From: Chitinophaga nivalis
GTDB lineage: Bacteria; Bacteroidota; Bacteroidia; Chitinophagales; Chitinophagaceae
NCBI RefSeq assembly: GCF_025989125.1
Contig: NZ_JAPDNR010000001.1
Location: 7,738,087 to 7,802,086 of the forward strand
Reading direction: 5' to 3'
DNA length: 64,000 nucleotides
The notes beneath the pieces were generated by a model. It saw nothing but the letters and a program-made list of their open reading frames with translations. It was not told the DNA's origin and ran no database searches. The position numbers and the translations under genes are program-made. Positions 32,355-42,216 of this stretch are shown here, piece by piece (within the stretch, counting starts at the first letter, position 1; each line of letters opens with the position of its first letter).

Positions 32355-33917
32355 TCATACCTGTTTGATCTCTGTCAGCAATTGTTGTAAAACCTGTTTG
32401 GCATCTCCAAACAACATAGAAGTTTTGGGTTGAAAGAAGAGTTCATTTTCGATTCCCGCATAACCGGGTTTCATACTCCGTTTGTTGACGATCACCAGCC
32501 GGGCCAGTTCCACTTCCAGGATAGGCATGCCATATATCGGACTTGCAGGATCATTTTTGGCAGCAGGGTTCACCACATCATTGGCGCCCAACACCAGCAC
32601 CACATCTGTAGTGGCCAGTTCTGCATTGGCTTCTTCCATTTCCAGTAATTTTTCATACGGCACATCTGCTTCTGCCAGCAAGACGTTCATATGTCCTGGC
32701 ATACGCCCCGCTACCGGATGGATGGCATATTTTACTTCTGCCCCTTTTTCTCCCAGCAGTTTCTCCAGCTCATGACAGGCATGCTGTGCCTGCGCCACCG
32801 CCAGCCCATATCCCGGTACAATCATCACCTTATTTGCATAAGCCAATACCACAGCGGCATCGGTCATACTGATTTCCTTGTAGTTGCCTTGTTCTTTGCC
32901 GGCTGCTGCTGCTGCCTGCCCACCCCCAAAAGAACCGATCAATACATTCTTCAAAGAGCGGTTCATGGCCTTACACATGAGGATCGTCAGAATCGTACCC
33001 GCAGAACCTACCAGAATGCCCCCTGTCAGCATCACGGGATTGTTGTAGAGGAATCCGCCACAAGCTGCTGCCACACCGGTAAAGGAATTCAACAGGGAAA
33101 TCACTACAGGCATATCGGCGCCACCGATAGGCAGTACGAACAGTACGCCGTACACAATAGACAGTAACAGTATCGTATAAAAAATAAGATGAATCGTTGT
33201 CCAGGAAACAGGCGTATCAGCAGGAGCTGCCACCATTGCCTCTAATTTTGTACCCGTACTCACCATGAGTACCACTGCACCCACCAGGATAGCAGCCATC
33301 ACCAACAGGTTCACCACATGCTGTCCTTTAAAGGAAAAATCACGGATGCTGCCATTCAGTTTTCCCCAGGCAATTACGCTGCCTGCGAAAGATACCGCAC
33401 CGATAATCATACCCAGCAGAATAATCAGCAACTGGCCGCGGGCATCTCCCAGCATATTACTCACCATATCATTGACCAGTCTGTTTTTATCTCCTTCCAA
33501 CACACTTTGTAACACGCCATGTAATTTTTCTACCGGCGGTATCAGCTTCAGAAAAATATCCGGATCGAGTGTCACAAGGTGATTGAATTCCACTACGGAA
33601 ATAAGTGCTGCGCAGGCGCCTCCCATACCATTGAACATACTTACCATTTCGGGCATGGCCGTCATCTTCACTTTTTTCGCTGCCAGTACCCCTACAATAG
33701 TACCAATCAGCAGGCCGGCGAAAATCCAGCTATAGTTATGCAGGTATTGCCCGTCTGATTTATAGAGGAAGATGGTACCGAAAATAGCCAGGAACATACC
33801 GGCAGCCGCTATAAGATTTCCTTTGCGGGCCGTATCCGGCTTACTTAACATTTTCAGTCCGAGGATGAAGGTAACAGAGCCAATCAGGTAGATGAGCGAT
33901 AGTATGCTGGGTCCCAT
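32355..33917 (-). CDS. pntB: NAD(P) transhydrogenase subunit beta
   Basis: A 520-aa membrane protein with about eight to nine transmembrane helices, then the NADP-binding domain III: IVPGYGLAVAQAQHACHELE, HPVAGRMPGHMNVLLAEADVPY and VLVLGANDVVNPAAKNDPASPIYGMP. GGADMPVVISLLNS is the diagnostic membrane motif. It is longer than E. coli PntB (462 aa) because of an insert of about 45 residues between early helices (about 110-155, FNHLVTLDPDIFLKLIPPVE onward). It is the third gene of the pntA1-pntA2-pntB operon. The complex couples NADPH formation to proton uptake. Confidence 0.95.
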   Translation of the reverse strand: MGPSILSLIYLIGSVTFILGLKMLSKPDTARKGNLIAAAGMFLAIFGTIFLYKSDGQYLHNYSWIFAGLLIGTIVGVLAAKKVKMTAMPEMVSMFNGMGGACAALISVVEFNHLVTLDPDIFLKLIPPVEKLHGVLQSVLEGDKNRLVNDMVSNMLGDARGQLLIILLGMIIGAVSFAGSVIAWGKLNGSIRDFSFKGQHVVNLLVMAAILVGAVVLMVSTGTKLEAMVAAPADTPVSWTTIHLIFYTILLLSIVYGVLFVLPIGGADMPVVISLLNSFTGVAAACGGFLYNNPVMLTGGILVGSAGTILTILMCKAMNRSLKNVLIGSFGGGQAAAAAGKEQGNYKEISMTDAAVVLAYANKVMIVPGYGLAVAQAQHACHELEKLLGEKGAEVKYAIHPVAGRMPGHMNVLLAEADVPYEKLLEMEEANAELATTDVVLVLGANDVVNPAAKNDPASPIYGMPILEVELARLVIVNKRSMKPGYAGIENELFFQPKTSMLFGDAKQVLQQLLTEIKQV

Positions 33918-33981
33918 ATTAAAAATTCGTTTAGCCGTTAGCAGTGCACAATCTGTATGCGATAACCATTACGCATATGGA

Positions 33982-34296
33982 TTATTGTTTTTTCTTCCCT
34001 TTAAACATTTCCAGCATACGGTCTGTCACTACAAAACCGCCTACTACATTGATAGTACCCAGAATAACGGCCAGAAAGCCCAGTATGAGTGCCAGGTAAT
34101 TATCCTGTTCTGCTTTTCCCATGACGATGATAGCTCCGATGATGACTACGCCATGAATAGCATTGGCGCCGCTCATCAAGGGGGTGTGCAACACGGCAGG
34201 TACCCTGGAAATAACTTCCACGCCGAGGAAAACAGACAGGATGATGATATAAATTAACTCAATGTGCTGATGCAGAAAAGAAAGAATATTGTCCAT
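33982..34296 (-). CDS. NAD(P) transhydrogenase alpha subunit, membrane part
   Basis: A 104-aa protein equal to the C-terminal membrane domain of PntA (PntA2 / PntAB): three helices, with VFLGVEVISRVPAVLHTPLM and SGANAIHGVVIIGA. ATG 34296 is the family-typical start (MDNILSFLHQHIELI). A GTG at 34338 that overlaps the pntA1 stop would add 14 atypical residues. Split alpha subunits (pntA1, pntA2) are known in other bacteria, and this locus follows that plan. Confidence 0.92.
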   Translation of the reverse strand: MDNILSFLHQHIELIYIIILSVFLGVEVISRVPAVLHTPLMSGANAIHGVVIIGAIIVMGKAEQDNYLALILGFLAVILGTINVVGGFVVTDRMLEMFKGKKKQ

Positions 34297-34337
34297 GTTG
34301 TCGGGATTTAAATTAAGCCGGTACGATATAGCTATCA

Positions 34338-35468
34338 CTAAGCCACCTGCATCACGCTTTTTACGCGTTCATTGACTACTTCACCGTTGTGAGTTATACA
34401 GGCTCCTTTTACAATGTCATCTTCAAAATTGAGATGCAGGGAACCTTCTTTCGTTAATATCAGTTTCAGGAAATTGAATACATTCTTTGCATAGAGTTTG
34501 CTGGCATCTGCCGGCATAGTGGCAGGAAGGCTGGAATTACCGATGATCGTGACATCCCGGTAGTGGACCGTTTCATTGTTTTTGGTCGCACTGGTATTAC
34601 CACCGGTGGCAGCAGCCAGGTCGATGATCACTGATCCGGGACGCATCTGGTCCAGCATGTCGCTGGTAACCAGTACAGGAGCCGCTTTTCCGGGAATCTG
34701 TGCCGTGGTGATGACAATATCTGCTTTGGCGATGCTTTCCGCAATTTTCTGTTGCTGCTGCTGCTGATACGCCGCTGATTGCTCTACCGCATACCCACCG
34801 GCTTTGGAGGCATCTGCCGCCCCTTCAATTTCCACGAATTTGGCGCCCAGGCTCATGACTTCTTCCTTTACAGCCGGACGGGTATCAAATACTTCTACCA
34901 CGGCGCCCAGCCTGCGGGCAGTAGCAATTGCCTGCAAACCGGCCACACCGGCGCCCAGTATCAGCACCTTGGCAGGAGCAATACTGCCTGCAGCCGTCAT
35001 AAACATGGGAAAATAACGGGAATAACTACACGCTGCCAGCAATACGGCTTTATAGCCGGCAATATTTGCCTGGGAGCTGAGCACATCCATGGTCTGTGCC
35101 CGCGTAGTACGTGGAATGGTATCTAAACTGAAAGTAGTGATCTGTTTGGAGGCCCAGTATTCCACTTCCCCTACCCGATAGAGGGGTTGCAGGATACCAA
35201 TGATAATTTTCCCGGCAGGTACCTGGTCAATCAGCGCCCTTGAAGGAGGTTGCAGCGTAAAAATGATATCTGCCTGGGAGAGAATGTCGGCAGCAGGTTT
35301 GATCACGGCGCCCGCCTGCATATAGGCGTTGTCGTTAAAGTAAGCAGTATCCCCGGCGCCTTGCTCCACCCACACGGTTACCGACATTTGCTGCAGCTGC
35401 TTTACCACATCAGGTACAAGGGATACCCGGGTTTCGCCATTTTTTTCTTTTAAAATTCCTGCAATCAT
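34338..35468 (-). CDS. pntA: NAD(P) transhydrogenase alpha subunit, NAD-binding part
   Basis: A 376-aa cytoplasmic domain I protein binding NAD(H). It begins AGILKEKNGETRVSLVPDVV, like alanine dehydrogenase. The Rossmann motif is VLILGAGVAGLQAIATARRLGAVVEVFD. The GSVIIDLAAATGGNTSATK motif is also present. A Gln/Ala-rich loop (YAVEQSAAYQQQQQQK) matches the mobile loop region that closes over the active site. It is the first gene of the pnt operon. Confidence 0.95.
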   Translation of the reverse strand: MIAGILKEKNGETRVSLVPDVVKQLQQMSVTVWVEQGAGDTAYFNDNAYMQAGAVIKPAADILSQADIIFTLQPPSRALIDQVPAGKIIIGILQPLYRVGEVEYWASKQITTFSLDTIPRTTRAQTMDVLSSQANIAGYKAVLLAACSYSRYFPMFMTAAGSIAPAKVLILGAGVAGLQAIATARRLGAVVEVFDTRPAVKEEVMSLGAKFVEIEGAADASKAGGYAVEQSAAYQQQQQQKIAESIAKADIVITTAQIPGKAAPVLVTSDMLDQMRPGSVIIDLAAATGGNTSATKNNETVHYRDVTIIGNSSLPATMPADASKLYAKNVFNFLKLILTKEGSLHLNFEDDIVKGACITHNGEVVNERVKSVMQVA

Positions 35469-35528
35469 CTGGTGGAAATTTATAATGGAATTTAAAGAAA
35501 AAACCCCAACAAAGCACCATTTCCCGGA

Positions 35529-36875
35529 TTAATTTTTCCGGAGCGATGCAGCCAGTGTAGCTGCATGTTGCAGTAAAGCCGGGATAGCCACACCTTGCAG
35601 GTAGTTGCCACTGATATATAAACCGGGATATTTTTTTTCAAATGCCGTAACCGCGCTCCGCAACTTTGCATGCCCCACATTTAACTGCGGGATGGCCTGC
35701 TTCCATTCGCTGAAACGTTGCAGCACCGGGCCGGCAGATAGTTGCAAGAGCGATTTTATTTCTGCTATTGCCTGCGTTTGCAGGGCCGCTGCGCCTATTT
35801 CATCGAAATAATGCTCCTGTCGGGCGCCGCCCACAAAAACAGTCAGCAACATTTTACCCTGTGGCGCTTTTGCCGGAAAGATAGCTGAATTGCAGATCGC
35901 ACCGAGGAAGTGCTTTTTTTCTGCGTTGGGTACCAGGAACCCGAAACCCTCCAGTGGCTGCTGCATGGCGGCAGCTTCAAAGCCCAGGTGCAATACGCCC
36001 ATACGGGGATAATGTACCTGTTGCAGCAATGCTGCCGTATGGGTGTCCAGGGTATTTATTTGTTGCGCGGTACGATAGGCCGGCGCGGTGAAGATGATAT
36101 TTGCAGCCTGTAAAGTAGTAGCAGCACCGTTTTCCGTGGCCTGTATGGTATAACCACCGGCAGATACGCTGATGGTATCTACGGTACAATTAAAACGCAC
36201 CGGGGTGGTAAGCAGTTCCTGTAAACGGTTGGTGAGGCGCTGGTTGCCCCCTTTGAAGCTGATGATTTTGCGGCCGCCCATAGCGCCCCTGTCTTTCATC
36301 AGTCCTTTGGTAACACTGCCATATTCTTTTTCCCAGCGTGGTAATGCGGGCAATACTTCCCCGATGCTCATCAGGTCGGGATTACCGGCGTAGATACCGG
36401 ATAATACCGGATCAAATACATAATCTGCTATCTCTTTGTTAAACCGTCTGCTCACAAAATCCGTCACGGTTTCTTCTCCTTGCGGAGCGGCGGCTTTCCG
36501 GAAACGTTCGGTAAACAAACGCCACTTGGCCGCCCTGCTCAGATACGCAGAACCCAGTATTTTCACCGGATGTGGTGATACGCCGTGCAACTGGTTATTC
36601 CTCACCAGGAAACGTTTTTTGCTGGCCGCACCAGCTTCCAGTATGTCCTGCTCCAGGCCCAGCTCCCGGATAAACGCCAGCAGTTCAGGGGAGGCCGCCA
36701 GCGTATTGGCGCCGGCATCCAGCTCAAAGCCATCCTGGTGAAACGATTGTAATACCCCACCCGTATGATCCGATGCTTCCAGCAACAGATAGGGCACCTG
36801 TTGTTTTTGCAGCTCATATGCTATACTCAGCCCGGAAATACCGGCGCCGATGATCACTACGGGTTGTTGGCTCAT
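35529..36875 (-). CDS. hemG: Protoporphyrinogen oxidase (HemY/HemG-type, FAD)
   Basis: A 448-aa FAD enzyme of the PPOX class, oxidising protoporphyrinogen IX (or coproporphyrinogen III) to the porphyrin with O2. The FAD motif is VVIIGAGISGLSIAYELQKQ; then ASDHTGGVLQSF, GANTLAASPELLAF and FVSRRFNKEIADYVFDPVLSGIYAGNP. The C-terminus has LYISGNYLQGVAIPALLQHA, the typical GNY...G closing motif. It is the HemY fold; the gene name hemG is often used for it in databases. It shares the minus strand with hemH, 18 nt downstream, so an operon is likely. Confidence 0.93.
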   Translation of the reverse strand: MSQQPVVIIGAGISGLSIAYELQKQQVPYLLLEASDHTGGVLQSFHQDGFELDAGANTLAASPELLAFIRELGLEQDILEAGAASKKRFLVRNNQLHGVSPHPVKILGSAYLSRAAKWRLFTERFRKAAAPQGEETVTDFVSRRFNKEIADYVFDPVLSGIYAGNPDLMSIGEVLPALPRWEKEYGSVTKGLMKDRGAMGGRKIISFKGGNQRLTNRLQELLTTPVRFNCTVDTISVSAGGYTIQATENGAATTLQAANIIFTAPAYRTAQQINTLDTHTAALLQQVHYPRMGVLHLGFEAAAMQQPLEGFGFLVPNAEKKHFLGAICNSAIFPAKAPQGKMLLTVFVGGARQEHYFDEIGAAALQTQAIAEIKSLLQLSAGPVLQRFSEWKQAIPQLNVGHAKLRSAVTAFEKKYPGLYISGNYLQGVAIPALLQHAATLAASLRKN

Positions 36876-36892
36876 GGGATATCTGATTTAAA

Positions 36893-37927
36893 TTATTGCT
36901 CGATAAGCTGGTTACAATATTTGACTACTGCCTGTACCCAAAGCGGATGAATATTCAGACACGGAATCATGGTAAAACTTTCCCCTCCGCTATTCAAAAA
37001 TAAATGTTTGCCTTCCACCGCTATTTCTTCCAATGTTTCCAAACAGTCGGATACAAATGCCGGACATACGATCAGCAGTTTTTTCTTTCCTTCTTTGGGC
37101 AATCTTTCGAGCACATCAACGGTATAAGGTTTTACCCATTCTTCACGGCCCAGTCTTGACTGAAAAGAAATCCCCCATTTTTCGCGGGGTAATCCCAGGG
37201 CTGCTGCGACCAGTTCAGAGGTAACGGTTACCTGATGCCGGTAGCAATAAGTATGCGCCGTTGAATTTACATGACAACAATCATCTACCTGCATACAGTG
37301 TTTACCAGTAACATCCGCTTTCCGCATATGCCTTTCCGGTAATCCGTGATAGCTGAACAATACATGATCATACTCCTGCTGCAGATAAGGACGCATGCTT
37401 TCTGCCATTGCATGGATGTAATCAGGCTCATTATAAAAAACCGGTATCAACGTCAGCTTGAATGCATAATTCTTCTTCCTGTGAATTTCTTTCGCATATT
37501 CTGCAGCCGTTTCATAGGAAGACATGGCATAGTGCGGATATAATGGAAACAATATCACTTCCTTCAGATCCGGGTTTTGCCGCAACAAATTATCAAAAGC
37601 CACTTCCGGGTGAGGATTACCATACCGCATGGCTATTTCCACCGGCAGATTCAAATCATGTTGTACAGCCTTCTGTAATTGTTTGGTTAGCACCACCAGC
37701 GGAGATCCTTCCTCCCACCAGATGGAAGAATAAGCTTTGGCAGATTGCGCAGCGCGTTTAGGCACAATAATACCTTCTATTAATATCTTCCTGAATAGCC
37801 ACGGATAATCAATGACCCGTTTGTCCATCAGAAATTCGTTTAAATAACGCTTCACATCCGGCACTGCCGTGGAATCCGGCGACCCCAGATTCATCAGAAT
37901 AACTCCAACATCAGATTTTGAGACCAT
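36893..37927 (-). CDS. hemH: Ferrochelatase
   Basis: A 344-aa enzyme inserting Fe2+ into protoporphyrin IX, the last step of heme synthesis by the classical route. It begins VGVILMNLGSPDSTA; the active-site block is VLFSYHGLPERHMRK with the catalytic His; KWGISFQSRLGREEWVKPYT and CPAFVSDCLETLEEIAVEG follow. ATG 37927 is chosen over 37951 because TACTTTTG (37956-37949, minus strand) lies at the latter. It pairs with hemG, and the two are divergent from hemA across a 346-nt regulatory gap. Confidence 0.96.
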   Translation of the reverse strand: MVSKSDVGVILMNLGSPDSTAVPDVKRYLNEFLMDKRVIDYPWLFRKILIEGIIVPKRAAQSAKAYSSIWWEEGSPLVVLTKQLQKAVQHDLNLPVEIAMRYGNPHPEVAFDNLLRQNPDLKEVILFPLYPHYAMSSYETAAEYAKEIHRKKNYAFKLTLIPVFYNEPDYIHAMAESMRPYLQQEYDHVLFSYHGLPERHMRKADVTGKHCMQVDDCCHVNSTAHTYCYRHQVTVTSELVAAALGLPREKWGISFQSRLGREEWVKPYTVDVLERLPKEGKKKLLIVCPAFVSDCLETLEEIAVEGKHLFLNSGGESFTMIPCLNIHPLWVQAVVKYCNQLIEQ

Positions 37928-38273
37928 GCTTCTTAATAAAAATTGGTGCAAAAGTACAAAAAAGCAGAAAGCAGTTCATGATGTACAAAAAGCGTCAGCA
38001 GGATTTAATATCTGCCGGAAAATAAATGACCCGATCGACGGAAACACCAGCTGTAAAAGGATTACGGGCGTATATTGCTATCCGTTAATAGAAGTAAATA
38101 CGGATACTTTGTCACTTTATTCTGTCATCCTATTGTAATAACCAAAAACTGATAAAAATCATTTTTTCGTCGTATGAATTACCAGTAGGAGAAATGACAC
38201 ACTAATGACAGCTTAAACCCTTTTGTTTGCGGTGTATGAAAGTACTTTTGCAACCGGAAGCTTATACAAAAAC
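37928..38273. promoter_or_regulatory. Divergent control region between hemH and hemA
   Basis: 346 nt with no gene. It holds the hemH -7 box TACTTTTG (37956-37949) and the hemA promoter (38223-38250) at its ends. No riboswitch or clear long inverted repeat was recognised in the middle. Confidence 0.6.
38223..38250 (+). promoter_or_regulatory. hemA promoter
   Basis: TTG (38223-38225), 17 nt, TACTTTTG (38243-38250), identical in its -7 box to hemH. It drives the seven-gene heme operon; the ATG is 23 nt downstream. Confidence 0.65.
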
Positions 38274-39527
38274 ATGCAGGTCAGTCATTCAAAAGAAATA
38301 GCAAATTTTCATATTGTTGGCATCAACTATAAGAAAACAGACGCTGCTATCAGGGGATTATACGCCATTAACCCGGCCCAATACCAACAACTCCTGGAGC
38401 ATGCCAGGACTGTGCAATTAGATGATCTCTTTGTACTATCCACTTGTAACAGAACGGAAATTTACGGATTCGCCGCCCATCCAGGGCAGCTGATGGAACT
38501 ATTATGCCGGGAATCCAACGGCGATAGTACGCAACTGGCAGCACTGGCGTATGTTAAATCCGGAGAAGAAGCCATTAAACACTTATACCAGGTAGGCACC
38601 GGATTAGATTCCCAGATATTAGGGGATTACGAGATCATTGGTCAGATCCGCAATGCCGCTAAATTTTCCAAATCCGCCCAATGCCTGGGCAGTTTCCTGG
38701 AAAGACTGGTTAACAGTGTTTTACAGGTTTCCAAACTTATTAAAACAGAAACAGGCCTGAGTAAAGGCACCGTATCCGTGGCTTTTGCTACGGTACGCAT
38801 GCTGGAACGTATCTGTCCTGACATCAAAAATAAAAAGGTCGTATTATTCGGTATCGGCAAAATAGGCCGTAACACCTGCAAAAATATGATCGAATACCTG
38901 GGCGTAAAAGAAATTACCCTCATCAACCGTACCATGCAGGTAGCCGCTGATTTTGCCGGCCAGCATGGATTGCAGTACGCACCTTATGAAAATATGGTCA
39001 GCGAAATGCAGGCGGCTGATGTGATTCTGGTAGCTTCCAACGCGCCGCAACCTACGGTACTGGCAGAGTATTTTGAGCAATCATCCCCCAAGCTCATTAT
39101 AGATCTTTCTATTCCTTTCAACGTAGAAACCAGCGTAGGTGACCTGCCGCACATCTCTCTCGTTAATGTGGATGAATTGTCCAAAGTACAGGACGAAACC
39201 CTGCAAAACAGACTGGGAGAAGTTCCGAAGGCCATTGCCATCATTGAAGAACACATGACCGAATTCCTCTACTGGTATAAAATGCGTAAGCATGCTGTGG
39301 TACTGAAAGCAGTAAAAGATAAACTGCATGAAATACACATGCGTGAAATACTCCAGCAGAAAAACGGTAATAGCTATAAAATGGAAGATATTGAAATGGT
39401 GTCTTCCCGCATCATACAGAAAATGATTAATCTCATGGCCGGTAAAGTGCGTAAGGAAACTGATAAAAGTGATCAGTACATCGCTATGATCAATGATATT
39501 TTCGAGACAGGTGTTAATCAGGACTAA
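38274..39527 (+). CDS. hemA: Glutamyl-tRNA reductase
   Basis: A 417-aa NADPH-dependent enzyme that opens the C5 pathway. The catalytic Cys is in VLSTCNRTEIYG; GTGLDSQILGDYEIIGQI is the second signature (a Bacteroidota variant of the LGE-type motif); VLFGIGKIGRNTCKNMIE is the NADP-binding start. The ATG at 38274 follows the promoter; a TTG at 38223 is the -33 element and not a start. First gene of the hemACDEFBL operon. Confidence 0.95.
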   Translation: MQVSHSKEIANFHIVGINYKKTDAAIRGLYAINPAQYQQLLEHARTVQLDDLFVLSTCNRTEIYGFAAHPGQLMELLCRESNGDSTQLAALAYVKSGEEAIKHLYQVGTGLDSQILGDYEIIGQIRNAAKFSKSAQCLGSFLERLVNSVLQVSKLIKTETGLSKGTVSVAFATVRMLERICPDIKNKKVVLFGIGKIGRNTCKNMIEYLGVKEITLINRTMQVAADFAGQHGLQYAPYENMVSEMQAADVILVASNAPQPTVLAEYFEQSSPKLIIDLSIPFNVETSVGDLPHISLVNVDELSKVQDETLQNRLGEVPKAIAIIEEHMTEFLYWYKMRKHAVVLKAVKDKLHEIHMREILQQKNGNSYKMEDIEMVSSRIIQKMINLMAGKVRKETDKSDQYIAMINDIFETGVNQD

Positions 39528-39530
39528 GTA

Positions 39531-40454
39531 ATGAATAAAATTATCAGGATAGGCACAAGAGAAAGCCAGCTGGCACTATGGCAGGCAAACCAGGTGAAAG
39601 ACCTGTTGACAGCACAGGGCTATCAAACAGAACTGGTTCCTATCAAAAGCGAAGGGGATATCGATCTGGTAACACCCCTCTACGAAATAGGTGTTCAGGG
39701 CATCTTCACCAAAAGCCTGGATCTGGCACTGCTCAATAATCGTATAGACATTGCCGTTCACTCGTTTAAAGACGTACCCACCCAATTACCACAACAAATT
39801 GTTCACGCAGCGATCTTACCACGCGGACCTGTAAAAGATCTGCTGGTGTATAAATCCAATACAGACTTCCTGGCGCAACCGGACTATGTAGCCAACATCG
39901 CTACCAGCAGTGTACGCCGCAAAGCCCAGTGGTTACGCAAATATCCGCAACACCAGCTGCACAACCTGCGCGGAAATGTAAATACCCGCCTGCAGAAACT
40001 CGCAGCAGAAAACTGGGATGGCGCCATCTTCGCTGTGGCCGGCCTGGAAAGAATCAATGTACGCCCCGCTACTTCCATCGAACTCGACTGGATGCTGCCT
40101 GCTCCTGCACAAGGCGCTGTGGTAGCCGTTTGCCGGGAAGATGATACTTTCTGTCTGGAAGCCTGTGCCGCTTTCCATCATACGGAAACAGCACTCGCCA
40201 CATACATAGAACGTGATTTCCTGCGTACCCTGATGGGAGGTTGTACCACCCCTATCAGTGCGTATGCCTATATAGAAAATAATATCGTTCACTTTACAGG
40301 AGAACTTTGTAGCCTTGACGGGACACAGTTTTTCAGCACTTCCCGCCAGGTAGCCATAGACCAGGCCACTGACCTCGGTCAGGCAGCCGCACTGGAAATC
40401 ATGGCACAGGGAGGCGCAGAAGTGGTAGCACAGATCAGAAATGTCAGCTGTTAA
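39531..40454 (+). CDS. hemC: Porphobilinogen deaminase (hydroxymethylbilane synthase)
   Basis: A 307-aa enzyme joining four porphobilinogens. It begins IRIGTRESQLALWQANQVKD; the second block is IDIAVHSFKDVPTQLP; TSSVRRKAQWLRKYP binds the pyrroles; the dipyrromethane cofactor Cys is in TLMGGCTTPISAYAYI. It lies 3 nt after hemA and overlaps hemD by 14 nt, showing tight translational coupling. Confidence 0.97.
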   Translation: MNKIIRIGTRESQLALWQANQVKDLLTAQGYQTELVPIKSEGDIDLVTPLYEIGVQGIFTKSLDLALLNNRIDIAVHSFKDVPTQLPQQIVHAAILPRGPVKDLLVYKSNTDFLAQPDYVANIATSSVRRKAQWLRKYPQHQLHNLRGNVNTRLQKLAAENWDGAIFAVAGLERINVRPATSIELDWMLPAPAQGAVVAVCREDDTFCLEACAAFHHTETALATYIERDFLRTLMGGCTTPISAYAYIENNIVHFTGELCSLDGTQFFSTSRQVAIDQATDLGQAAALEIMAQGGAEVVAQIRNVSC

Positions 40455-41172
40455 ATACCGCATATTATGCACCAGGCCTTTAACAGCCAGCCTTGTGGCA
40501 ATGGCTGCAGAAAGTGGTATCGCAACAGACATACAGGAATTGTTTCAGATCCGTCCACTCCTTCATCCCGCTTTGAACAGCCAGGATATAGCAGCAGTAT
40601 TGAAAAATCCACTGGTATTTACCAGCGCCCATGCGGTCAGTATCTTCGAAAGTTATCTCCGCCAGGATGATTTTTCTCACCTGTACAACACGGTTACCGT
40701 TGGCTGCATCTCCGGTAAAACAAAAACAGCGGTAGAAAAAGCCCTGCCAGGATGCCGGATCGTAGCCTCCGCATCCTATGGCATAGCACTGGCGAATGCC
40801 ATGGTACAACTGGGAAATATACACACAGTAAATTTTTTCTGTGGCAGTCAGCGCAGGCATGAATTACCGGATACCTTACAGGCTGCCGGTATTCACGTAC
40901 AGGAATATGTGATCTATGAAAACATACCCGCGCCAGTGGCAATAACCACCACTTACGACGGTATGATGTTTTTCAGTCCCAGCGCCGTTAACAGCTATTT
41001 TTCCGTTAACAGCCTTCCGGAACACACAGTTTGTTTTGCCATCGGCACCACTACTGCGGCCGCCCTGGCAACACATACCAACAATAAAATAATCATCAGT
41101 ACCGGCACAGATGAAGCCAGTATGATGCAAACAGCTATCATTTATTTTAACAACATTAATTGCAACGAATGA
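40441..41172 (+). CDS. hemD: Uroporphyrinogen-III synthase
   Basis: A 243-aa enzyme that closes and inverts ring D of hydroxymethylbilane. The family is poorly conserved, but the fold pattern is clear: LVFTSAHAVSIFESYL, VGCISGKTKTAVEKA, and FFSPSAVNSYFSVN with AIGTTTAAAL near the C-terminus. Its position between hemC and hemE, overlapping both, supports the assignment. Confidence 0.92.
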   Translation: MSAVKYRILCTRPLTASLVAMAAESGIATDIQELFQIRPLLHPALNSQDIAAVLKNPLVFTSAHAVSIFESYLRQDDFSHLYNTVTVGCISGKTKTAVEKALPGCRIVASASYGIALANAMVQLGNIHTVNFFCGSQRRHELPDTLQAAGIHVQEYVIYENIPAPVAITTTYDGMMFFSPSAVNSYFSVNSLPEHTVCFAIGTTTAAALATHTNNKIIISTGTDEASMMQTAIIYFNNINCNE

Positions 41173-42200
41173 GCGCATTGAAGAACGACTTATTACTGAA
41201 AGCACTGAAAGGCGAAACTGTTTCCCGTACTCCCGTGTGGATGATGCGCCAGGCAGGCCGCTATTTACCGGATTATATCAAACTGCGTGATAAATATAGT
41301 TTTTTTGAACGCTGCGAAAACCCGGAGCTGGCTACAGCAATAACCGTCATGCCGGTAGACCAGGTAGGTGTGGATGCTGCAATTATTTTTTCCGATATCC
41401 TGGTAGTACCCCAGGCAATGGGAATGGAAGTACAGCTGATCGAAAAAGTAGGTCCGCTGTTGCCTGATCCCATCAAAGGCGCGCACGACCTGCAACGTTT
41501 ATGCGTACCCGATGTACAGGAAAGATTACACTACGTATTTGATGCGCTGCGGCTCACGAAAAAAACACTCGATGGCCGGGTGCCTTTAATCGGCTTTGGT
41601 GGCGCCCCCTGGACCCTCCTTTGTTACATGGTACAGGGAAAAGGTTCCAAAACCTTTGATGAAGCCAAAGCATTCTGCTACCAGCAACCAGCCATTGCCC
41701 ATCAGCTGCTGCAGATGATTACCGATACCACCATCGCATACCTGAAAGCACAGGTAGCTGCCGGAGCAGATACCGTACAGATATTTGATTCCTGGGGTGG
41801 ATTACTCAGCCCGCAGGATTTTGAAACCTTCTCTTTACAATACATCCGTCAGATCGTAACCGCGATGAAAGACATCTGTCCGACCATCGTGTTTGCCAAA
41901 GGCGCCTGGTTTGCCCTGGAAGACATGGCGGCCACCGGTGCACACGGCCTGGGCATCGACTGGTGCATTAAACCTGAACTGGCCCGTCAGTTTGCCGGCA
42001 GCAACATTACCTTACAGGGTAACTTCGATCCGGCTAAATTACTGGCGCCTATTCCGGAAATAGAAAAAGCCGTAAAAACCATGCTGAAAGGCTTTGGTAC
42101 GCAACGCTACATCGCTAACCTGGGACATGGTATTCTGCCTAATGTACCGGTAGATCATGCGAAAGCATTTGTAGAAACAGTGAAAGCTTACGGTAACTAA
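41169..42200 (+). CDS. hemE: Uroporphyrinogen decarboxylase
   Basis: A 343-aa enzyme removing four carboxyls from uroporphyrinogen III. RTPVWMMRQAGRYLPDY holds the catalytic Arg; IIFSDILVVPQAMGMEV, IGFGGAPWTLLCYMVQG, IFDSWGGLLSP and QGNFDPAKLLAP follow. The ATG at 41169 overlaps the hemD stop as ATGA; a TTG 9 nt upstream is less likely. Confidence 0.97.
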   Translation: MSALKNDLLLKALKGETVSRTPVWMMRQAGRYLPDYIKLRDKYSFFERCENPELATAITVMPVDQVGVDAAIIFSDILVVPQAMGMEVQLIEKVGPLLPDPIKGAHDLQRLCVPDVQERLHYVFDALRLTKKTLDGRVPLIGFGGAPWTLLCYMVQGKGSKTFDEAKAFCYQQPAIAHQLLQMITDTTIAYLKAQVAAGADTVQIFDSWGGLLSPQDFETFSLQYIRQIVTAMKDICPTIVFAKGAWFALEDMAATGAHGLGIDWCIKPELARQFAGSNITLQGNFDPAKLLAPIPEIEKAVKTMLKGFGTQRYIANLGHGILPNVPVDHAKAFVETVKAYGN

Positions 42201-42216
42201 TTAAAGACACCTCCTC

